From: Turritopsis dohrnii
Lineage: Eukaryota > Cnidaria > Hydrozoa > Anthoathecata > Oceaniidae
NCBI GenBank assembly: GCA_027922465.2
Contig: BQMF02000161.1
Span: 682,001 to 746,000 of the forward strand
Length of the DNA stretch: 64,000 bases
Direction of reading: 5' to 3'
This document shows positions 46,584 through 64,000 of the stretch, in pieces. Position numbers and translations under genes: made by a program. Under the pieces are notes generated by a model, which was not told the origin of the DNA, searched no databases, and saw only the letters and a program-made list of their open reading frames with translations. Numbering within the stretch: the stretch's first letter is position 1; the number at the start of each line of letters is the position of its first letter.

Positions 46584-47283
46584 AGCAAATGAGACAAAAC
46601 ATGTACATGTATGTCATTTGAAAAAATAATATTCATTCAAAAACATTATATATATATATAGTAGTAAAATTTAGCATGTTCCATGACACAACAAATAGAA
46701 GTGTCAGACTACAGCAACTATGAAAAAATGAAACCACTTGTACATCGTCAGTTAGTGTTAGTCTTTTCCGATATTCGAACTTGAAGGAGCATATCTGATC
46801 AATAAGAAAGTTTAAGGAAGTTCTTGACACAACATTATTTATCAGAATTTTTAGTAACACTATTCGATGACGAAATTATTGATGTCATTATATTAGGCAC
46901 TATGCTTTAATTTGAGGAATTACTGAAACTGTTTATGACACATACGATTTGTTTTACATTCACTTTGTCATTATACTATTTTTACTATGTATTTTATGAA
47001 TGTGAATTGATTTTTTATTATATTGCTCCAATGTGAACTTTGTCTAAGATCTAACTTGGATTTTGTATTTGTTTTATCAATAAAGCAGATATAATTTTTA
47101 ATTTAGTAAAATAATTTGTTGATGTTTCATTTTAGGTTTATTTAGGTTGTTTATTTTATATTGTTGGGAAAAACATAACCTCTGTACTTGTCCCATCCTT
47201 CTTGATATTTTTATTGTTAATACATGACATAAATATCACACATTCAATTTAATTAGTGTTTATTTCTCTTATAGAGATCAGAC

Positions 47284-49374
47284 ATGAATAAAAACAGTAG
47301 TAAAACTACTGCACGAAAATCACGTTCAGAGCAACACCGAGATAAAGGGAATAATCTGTACATGTCTGCATTTGCTGAAGGCCTTAGTCCTTGTTTGCAA
47401 AAGTCAAGGTTAAAAGATGCTTTATCATGGTATGAGAAAGCTAAAAATGCTAGCATTAAACAAGATGAAATATGCTCTGCATCCAAAAATTTGGCCATAA
47501 CTTCCAAGAAATTGGCTTCCATGTTGAGTCAGTCTAACGAATCAGTTAACATTCGCCATTATTATTTTAAGGAAGCTTTGATCAATTTTGATGCAAGTTA
47601 TCGTTTTAGTGCATGTATGTCTAATGAGTGGATGGATAAAATGCTGGTCAGCTTCCAAGAAACCCTTCAATGTGCTATTGATGATGTAAACCTGCTTCTG
47701 TTTGAGCAGAAAATGATCAGTTTGAATGATTTTGCACATTCTATACAAAATGCAAATCATTTACGTGCTGAACTGTTCTGTGAAATAACTAAGATCAGAT
47801 TCCACCATGGCCTGTCCTGTTTACAAGAAAATGATTACAAAAGCTGTTTGTATCAAATGCATGAATGTTATTGGCCAATTGAACAGGCTAAGTTGGCCAG
47901 TAATCATGCTTACATATCTCTTGAAGTCAGAGTTCTGGAACAAGATGTTTATGCTACCACATGTATGGCTGAGTCGGCACAATCTAGATACAAAGGTAGG
48001 TGTCTGCCATACCAATAAAAGTGTCACTTTATCCTATTAGCAAGAAATAATATTAGAGATTTAACTTGTCCACTGTGTCAACAACCATATTTTTTGGACA
48101 TGTCAAACTCTTTGGATTGTATCAAAGTTTTCTTGACATTTTGAATGTTTGAAAGTTGTTGAACAGGTTTCACCCAGCTTGTTATTTTCAGGTGTTCAGG
48201 ATTATTTCAAACTTTTTATCGCATGTATATAGTTTTCAACAGTACCGGCTGAAGTGATTTGATTTTTACACTTGTAGGTGACGAGATTCTTGAGAAATTA
48301 CTAATGGAAGAAGAGAGTCTCAACATGGATATGGTTTGGAAAGTTGTGGATTTTTACAAAGAAGCCATTATCTTGACTCGAGAAAACGACGTGGAAATGG
48401 AAGCCATAGCTTTGAGTCGTCTTGGGAACGTAACAGATATGATTTTGAAAGACAAGATAAAAGCAAAAGCGTACTTCCATCGCTCTATACAGTTGGCCAT
48501 GTCTCTTCACCCAAGGACATTCGATTCTGAAGGTAGAATACATGTTTTGCTCGTTCTCAGTCTTTTCCTCATAAATAATCATTGACGGAGTGTTTAAGAA
48601 TGTAATATGGCTTAAAAATTCAGCATGCCATCAGTTCCTTCCTGATGAACATGAAAAGATAATATTCAATACCCACTTGACTACAAATTATGAATGAAAT
48701 ATATCTATTCTGAAATTCATTTTACCGCTGTTGGGAGCAAAGATTCTTCAATATTGCGAACAATGGGAAGAGTAGAGAGGTATTTTGAACCATGATGGAG
48801 TGTGAAAGAACCATGATGGAGTGTGAAAGGAATTCCAAGCCGCTTAGGAAAGGATTTTCACAGCGTCTAGACAAACCTGCAATGCCACTATTGCGACTGT
48901 TTGTTAAATATGTATACAAAGGATTTTGTAGGTACAAGTTTGTTAAATAAGACTTTTTTAACTGGTTCTTGAATTATCTTTTCAGATTGGTTCAAGAAGT
49001 GTCATGAGGTATTAGAGCGGTATCAGAAGGAAGTGATACAACAAGAAACAGAGAAATGGAACCTGGAACGAGCGATGTATTTGGAAGAATTAAAAGATAC
49101 CATTGCTGACATAAAAGCAGAAGATGAGAAAGGCTATGCCGCTTTATTGCGTTATCTGTATGAGAAACATCCACCCAAAGGAAAAAACTGTAGGTTGCTT
49201 GATATCCCAGAAAAATCGGATTCATCGTATCATAGCGAGATGAAAACGATTTTCCGAAATGCTGTTATCCATTATCATCCAGATAAAGTAAAAATAACAG
49301 ACGGGAAGGGATGGAAAGTGTTGTGTGAGGAGATCACGAAAATCTTAACAGCGCATTACGAAATGTTCAAATGA
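47284..49374 (+). CDS. TPR-like / J-domain protein, cytosolic paralog
   Basis: Exons 47284-47995, 48278-48532 and 48986-49374 give 1356 nt, 451 residues, fully in frame. Exon borders and phases match the last three exons of the upstream gene, showing tandem duplication. N-terminal RDKGNNLYMSAF and ALSWYEKA and the later AIALSRLGNVTDMI look like TPR helices. The C-terminal domain has a helix, VIHYHPDKVK with HPD, and WKVLCEEITKIL, a J-like fold. No membrane anchor exon was found, and the chosen ATG follows a probable acceptor (CTCTTATAG at 47275) within 8 bp. A soluble co-chaperone or scaffold role is possible but inferred. Shared cysteine/histidine strings (QMHECRR / QMHECYW) are conserved between the pair. 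Confidence 0.85.
48786..48829. repeat. Short direct duplication
   Basis: Two adjacent copies of GAACCATGATGGAGTGTGAAA in the intron before the last exon of the TPR-J gene. Confidence 0.85.
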
Positions 49375-58088
<8,714 letters not shown>

Positions 58089-59082
58089 CTATTTTTTCTA
58101 CCAGTTCATGCTAGCGTAATTTTTAGTATATAGTAGTTTTAGTATATGAAAGATGGAATAATATTTGAGACTTTTTTATGGCAAAGTGTATGCTTTTAAT
58201 ACAATTACTATATATTCGAAAAAGTTCAAAAGTTGGTGTTGGAGGAAAAAATGCTTTGCTTCAAAAAGTTTGAGCAAAATAAAATTCAAGGGATTTGTGG
58301 TTCCATTTCTGTTGACATTCTGTTGACGGGGGGTTTTTGATATGAAAAGCTACCCTTTCTTCAATTCTATTTTGTTCGGTTTTTTATAACTATGTTACTC
58401 CGATCTCTTATGTTATCGAATAGAACAAACAGAACTCGGGACTGCACTTTTTATGTTCATACAAACTTTTTATTTATATGATTGTAATTTTTTCTTTTTT
58501 CCTGTTTTTGTTTTTTTTTCTTTAATTTTTGTGATATTAGAATTAATTTCGTTGTATAATATTTCAGTATAGCTTTCTATTTTCATACACCGCAGTGGCA
58601 TGATGACGTCATTTATTTTGACAAATAATTGTGAAAGGAACTTTAAATGCGTGTGTTAAAACTCAGCTCAAGTCCCCTATGAAATCATGGTCAGTAAAAT
58701 AATCATGATGCAGCGTTTGATTTTATAATATGTATTTTTGTTTCATAAAAATATGAAGTATCAATGTTTACTTTTGCAAAGTCTTGAATTTATAACTCAC
58801 ATTGGTTTCTCGAAACCCTGATGAATGAGTTGTCATTCCCCCCATCGTTTTGAAGAAAAACAGCAATATGCTCTTCAAGGCTTAAATCAATTTTGTTTTT
58901 ATGAAGTTTCCATTACGATGTCTAATTGGAAGTTTTGACGTCATAACTCGTACTTAGACTTCAAAACATAAGCGCGATATACGTTATTTGAATAAGGGAT
59001 TGAGAAAAACAACACATCAGTGAATTGTCAGTTTCAGTGTTGTTGATCAAAGTTACAAATATTTCTTCATCTCCAATCTGAA

Positions 59083-60659
59083 TCAATCGAAACTAGGGAC
59101 GGTCGGGAATGTTGGTGTAATGGGTCCATTGATTTCTAGAATTAAATGAATAAAAAAAGAGTGCAGAAATTTTATGGATGGAACATGAAGATCCAGTGAT
59201 GAAGTATCATGCACTCACCACACATGGTTTTGCAGCCACAATAGAAGTTACGCTTAGCGCGAATACAGTTTTGAAATAGCTTTTGATCAGGACAAACAAA
59301 TGATTCGCATTCCTCTATGTTGTGGTGGCAGCTACATATTCGACATGGTTGTGTTTGATGCTTCCAAAAGTAACCGAACTTTTGCTTCTTTTGGTTCGAA
59401 CAATCTACAATCAGCAATTCATTATGTCATGTATCATTACTTCATGAATGAATTTTTATGAGACACAGTCCTTCCAAAACATAGTCCCCTATAAATGTCC
59501 CCCAGAAACACAGTGCCCCAAAACTGCAGATAAATCGAGATTCAAATTTCGTTCTGTTTTTAAAACTGTAATATAGCTTTCCTTCGGCTTGTCTGCTAGT
59601 TGTTAAAGAAGCTAAAAGACGTACCGCAAACTGGACAGCATCCACCTGGTGGTGTGTAAGCGTCTTGGCAGTTGCTGATTGTTGGACACTCGACATGAGA
59701 ACATCTTTCTGAAGAACGACATAACTATATCATGCTCAAAACACGTGTAGACATTCTTATAAAGGCAGATATTGTTGATATTTAAAATTAAACAACTGTC
59801 ACAAAATAATTTACAGATTATAGCAGCTACCTTAACCTGTACCGTTCTCGAATCCTCCTTTTTAAATTCGTTATTACAATTCGATTTTCTAAATTCGATA
59901 TTATCACAAATTTTCAATAGAATTGAACTATATTCGACTAAATTTTGAAATTCAGTCGGCACAATCAAATTTTTCCACGTACAAATTTTCAGAATCATTT
60001 TCAAAATTGAAGAACTTTCCAAAACTTAGTAAAAAACATGGCATAATTGACCAATTTTAGTCCAATCCGAATAAATGGTTGCCAAGTTTGATGTCAGCAA
60101 CTTCCAGCTGTACTTTGTAAAAACTTTTCTGAAAATTGGAGAACATTCGAGTTTTGGTCAAAGTTTAGTCGCAATAACGAATTTGGTAACGATTTCATGA
60201 TAATCATTTTATGTTTGTTTGACACACTCAAAAACATGAAGCCATGTATTTTTCAGACTCCGTAGTATCAGGGATGTGTGGTAAGTATCAAAGTATAACA
60301 CGAAACGTAACTTTCAAGAACAGAAGTGTTAACACTGCTATACCGTAATGGAAGTACTACTATACCGTAATGGAAGTAGTTTCTCGATTTAAAAAAGTTA
60401 CAAGTAGTTGCAAAAAGTATTGTGGCTTTAACACTTTCCACCATAGTCCGATTTTCCTTCCCTTACACGATGTGAACACGATAGAACACGATAGAGTTCT
60501 ACTCATCACGGTAATGATTATATTTCTATTATCTGGCAAAAGCACAAATTTGAATTTTATGAAATTATTTAGGTTTTTTTGATTTCAAAAACCAAATCAT
60601 TTACATTTCCTCTTTTTACGGTAGCAGCGAAAGCGAATACCGTATTAAAACACCCGTGG

Positions 60660-60693
<34 letters not shown>

Positions 60694-62069
60694 CTCCTCC
60701 TCCTCCGGCCGAAATGGCAATTAGTCTGCGATTTAGAGTCTGCGGGACTCTATCAAAAACGCAATGTAAATTCTAATGAAGGAACGCAGCCTTCGTAATT
60801 TGGAAGCTTTTTCATATCGAACATTTAAAAGTAGATTACCTTTTATTTTAAAAGTACATAACCTGATATTTTATAACTTAATCCACGAAATTAGAATTCA
60901 TTCGAATTCTAATCAAATAGGCGTACATAAAAATGGGACTTTTAGTTCATTACGCTAACTGAAAATATATACTTGATATGCTGCTTTTCTTGTTAGTAAA
61001 GCTTATTAGTTCAAAATTTCTTATTACCTCGTTTGGTTTGTTAGCTATTAAGTAAGTAAGTAAGTAAGTAACGGGAGTTTTCAGTCCTTGGGCTTCCATC
61101 CGTAATGGTTGGTTCTTCCGCCCGCCGACTTGCAACTATTAGTTGACTTACCGCCAGAGATACGTATAGCATTGCTCTAACTTGCCCGAAGGCCAGTGTG
61201 CAGTCAGTCGATGGCTCCTAATGGGCTGACACGCTGCTTTTAAAGCGCATCGGAGTGGTGTATTGAGATACGACATGACTGGACTCGAACACGAGTCGCA
61301 GCGGTCGCACTCAAAGGTACTAACCACTGCACATCGCTGCACTATTACACTATGTTTGTTTATTAAAGTTTTCAAAGATCTAGTTCAAAAAGGCAGTTTA
61401 TTTGTTGGAATTCAATTTTGGTTTCGTCAGAAATTATTATTATTATAAACAAACTTTTTTTTTTCTACATAAGCTCTTACGAAAAAATTTCTTATAAAAA
61501 AAACACACAGCTCACACATGTATAATTCTTTTGTCTTTAAATAAATTGTTGCTGGTGTTTTTGGTTAGACCCTATTTACACTAATTAATCATTTTCATCG
61601 AATTTATCGTTAATGCCTGTTTTCCACCAGTGAGATATCTTAGAAAACATCCAGTAAAGAAGTTTTTAGTACTTAAAGTAAAATTTCGAAAGCATTTGCG
61701 TGAAAAGTAAACTTGCTGCTACCGTTTTGCGCCATCTGGCTCTTGTTCAATTTGATAACACTATTTTGTTATCACAATTTTTATGACAAAAAAAAAGTTC
61801 CAATTCGAAGCATAAAATGCCATCAAATTATATCTTTTCAATTTTTTTTCGAAACATGAACTACAGTCGGGCCTGAAATGATTTTTCCGTAGCATTATAA
61901 TTTACAAATAGTAGTTTTCGATACTGGTTCAAGGAGTTCCATCTCGTCTGATCTGATTGCTTTAGAATAGCTTTCGATACAAACCTTCAGTCGTTGCAGC
62001 AGTAGCCATACATAAACAGGTCACCATGGCAACCGTGAGACAAGCTAATACCATCCTCATACTTGTCAT
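59083..62069 (-). CDS. Small secreted cysteine-rich protein with a VWC-like motif
   Basis: Exons 62069-61985, 59708-59625, 59404-59219 and 59135-59083 are all in phase and give 408 nt, 135 residues. Exon 1 encodes a signal peptide (MVLACLTVAMVTCLCMATAA after a short basic start). Exon 2 gives CSHVECPTIS, NCQDAYTPPGGCCPVC, the CxxxxC...PPGGCCPVC pattern typical of von Willebrand factor C modules. Exon 3 adds CRICSCHHNIEECESFVCP and CGCKTMC. The tail is short and Pro/Thr-rich (ITPTFPTVPSFD). About 20 cysteines/135 residues suggests a disulphide-rich extracellular protein. VWC modules often bind BMP ligands; a role with the adjacent Smad pathway is speculation. The first intron (2.3 kb) contains a repeat with a nested SINE. 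Confidence 0.75.
60618..61747 (+). repeat. Dispersed element, ACGGTAGCAGC family, interrupted copy
   Basis: Near-identical to 41419-42187 at both ends, but split by a SINE at 61051-61341. A (CTA)n-(CTC)n microsatellite at about 60660-60706 is longer than in the other copy. It ends GCGCCATCTGGCTCTTGTT. Located in the first intron of the secreted cysteine-rich gene. Confidence 0.85.
61051..61341 (-). mobile_element. tRNA-headed SINE, full-length
   Basis: Read on the minus strand: the tRNA-like head (61335-61266) has an A box TGTGCAGTGGTTAG and a B box GTTCGAGTCC; the body matches 16705-16890; the tail is (ACTT)n. CTATTA on both sides (61045-61050 and 61342-61347) is a 6-bp target duplication. 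It is inserted in the ACGGTAGCAGC repeat. Confidence 0.85.
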
Positions 62070-64000
62070 ATTCTTTCCAATAACTTTATGAATGTTGGAT
62101 GTGTAACAAACCAATCGATACTGAAGGTTATACACTTTATGTATGATCTTATTCGTATTTCGTTATAAATCTTATTTACCTATTTGCTTTTTCGTTGAAT
62201 AAGGCCCAACCTGTATAAACACAGTTCAGATAAAATTTTGACCTTTTTGGCATGTCTGTTTACCTTCAGTTGCCTCTTTTGTTTTGTCTGTCTCCCTCCT
62301 TCGTAGGTGCTACAAAGAGTTTTTTTTTGCAGTCTGTTTCACAACCAATTCCGCTATAGTGAGGTGAAGAACGGCAGGCAGAAGTAAACATCCTGTGAGG
62401 GCCCTTAGAACGAGGTTGCTATGAACTCGCAGCTGATCAAGCAGTGAATGCAATTACATAATTACTCTCAAGTCTCAAAAAAATAAATCAAAGGCTAGTC
62501 ACGACATTTATAGTTGCAAAAAGCTAAGCTGCAGAATGTTGGCCTCAATGTCATTGGTAGTCCTGGCGGATTATAATTATTTATTTATTTATTTATTTAT
62601 AAATATTTATACAGGATGTAAAATACTTCAGCTTCTATACAAAAGTATTAACTGCTATTACTGTTTGTCCTGCATACATTAAATATACATAATAAACAAA
62701 ATTAGTTTTCAAATTAGTAAGGAACAAACAGAAAAACAAAAGAAAGAAAAAAGGAAGAAATTGAGACAGAAAACGTTATGAACAGGTATGAACAAACACA
62801 CATATGAACAGGTATGAACAAACACACAAGCAAAAGCGAAAAACAATAGACTTGAAAAGTCACACTCATTCCCAGACCTACCCTGAAGACAGAGTTTAGA
62901 GAGTACAGTTAGTTCTGAAAACTGGGTTGAACAGACATGCGATGAATAAAGACTATAAAAGTCTGTCAAATATTTATAATAGGAACAAAACAATCGTATT
63001 GGACCCTTCATGGGGTCTCTGAATCATGCCTAATATCCAAAACAGTTCTACTTCTTTAAACTAGCCTCCCAGGAGAAGAGCTTTATTGAGCTCTCCTACC
63101 CTTTTTTTTCCTTTAATTTGACAATTTAATTTTGCAGACTTTTTTTATCATAAATTTGCTTGTTTCCTATTCCTATCCTAAAACAACAACAGAACTGGAT
63201 AGTCGCTTCTCAACAGGTTTTTGCTTCATGCACTAAAGTTTAGACTGAAAAAAACTCCTCTGCATTGAGTTTGTGAGTACAGCTGTTATAGTATTCATGC
63301 TTTTCGAGCAAATGGATTTAAACAAGAAGCCCAATGGCTTGAACAATTTCCACAAGGGGATTGGAAAACAGACCAAGATAGCTGACATGAGGGCTCCACT
63401 TATCACAAGGAATGCTTACCATAAGAACTATGATTTGGTTGATATGTGCCCGCTATATTTGATAGCAACATTGCACCGAGAAGTATCACATTACAGTTGA
63501 CCTCCGCTATCTCGACATCGCGGGGGAGCAAGGGAAAATGTCTAGTTAGGGTGGGGGTCGAGATAACGAGAGGTTGAGTTAGCGGGGGGCAACTGTATAC
63601 ATTTTAAGTCTGTAATTTACAACAGCAAAAACCCGAATCCAAAAAAACGTATCCGATATTATCCGGAAAACGTCTGACTTAGATACAACGTGTAAGCCTC
63701 GCGCGCAGAAATTGAAAAACGTTTATAAGAAATGTCCTAAGGCTTATTGGACACGCAAGGTTTTTTATTCTAGCAGGCGTGGCATTGATAAAATGGGAAG
63801 GTTGGTAAAGAAGTATCATCGATTTGCTACCAAAGATTACACAGCGCAAATATGAGATATATATTTATGTTGTCTTTCTGTTTTCAATCATTTCTCTTCT
63901 TTAAATCTAACAAGAATTCTGGAATTTCGGGAAATTTCGGGCGATGTCCTTCGCTTGCTTCTTTTTTATCGGCTGAAAAATAAAATAAAGTTTTATACAA
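61748..64000. other. Right end of window: one exon (61985-62069, minus), otherwise no gene seen
   Basis: Beyond the signal-peptide exon there are only short ORFs, a (TTAT)n microsatellite at about 62577-62600 and a fold-back element at 63492-63597. The 75-codon ORF at 63273 has no recognisable motif. Confidence 0.55.
63492..63597. mobile_element. Short pogo-like fold-back element
   Basis: About 105 bp, starting TACAGTTGACCTCCGCTATC and ending GTTAGCGGGGGGCAACTGTA, with TA at both borders. The ends resemble the pogo-like element at 36523 (CAGTCGACTATCTCTAATTC). Too short to encode protein. Confidence 0.8.

Noticed and set aside
60255..60280. Possible 24-nt micro-exon (TTTTTCAG...GTAAGT, plus strand)
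   Set aside because: No flanking plus-strand exons to join.

Overview
This is a window of animal nuclear DNA: AT-rich, with intron-rich genes, GT-AG splice sites, many short inverted-repeat transposons and tRNA-derived SINEs. The gene set is metazoan: a BMP-type receptor Smad, SNX4 and a PRSS23-like protease. Smad similarity and genome texture suggest a cnidarian, but this is an inference that sequence alone does not settle. Exon models were built by hand from splice sites, reading-frame phase and family similarity. Six multi-exon models close in frame; a seventh (44366-46583) is out by one base.

Layout. 589-4858 (+): exons of an unrecognised gene. 8262-9239 (+): an intronless secreted serine protease of the PRSS23/35 type. 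11-19 kb: a transposon-rich stretch with a tandem array of three related units, a mariner-like transposase relic, a Harbinger relic, fold-back elements and SINEs. 27314-19866 (-): a 17-exon gene encoding PH, seven RCC1 repeats and FYVE, an architecture best known from plant PRAF proteins; an unrelated 298-codon ORF (22620-23516, +) lies inside one of its introns. 40309-28046 (-): a complete 14-exon SNX4 gene, whose first intron holds at least four nested transposons. 44366-46583 and 47284-49374 (+): tandem paralogs with TPR-like helices and a C-terminal J-like HPD motif; the first has an N-terminal membrane anchor and a frameshift. 51557-58088 (+): a four-exon Smad1/5. 62069-59083 (-): a small secreted cysteine-rich protein with a VWC-like motif, convergent with the Smad. 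The rest is repeats and gene-poor sequence.

Functional threads. SNX4 (PX) and the PH-RCC1-FYVE protein lie head-to-tail on one strand, and both carry domains of families that usually bind PI3P on endosomes. The Smad has the L3-loop residues of the BMP class and sits next to a secreted VWC-like protein; VWC modules often bind BMPs, so a link is possible but unproven.
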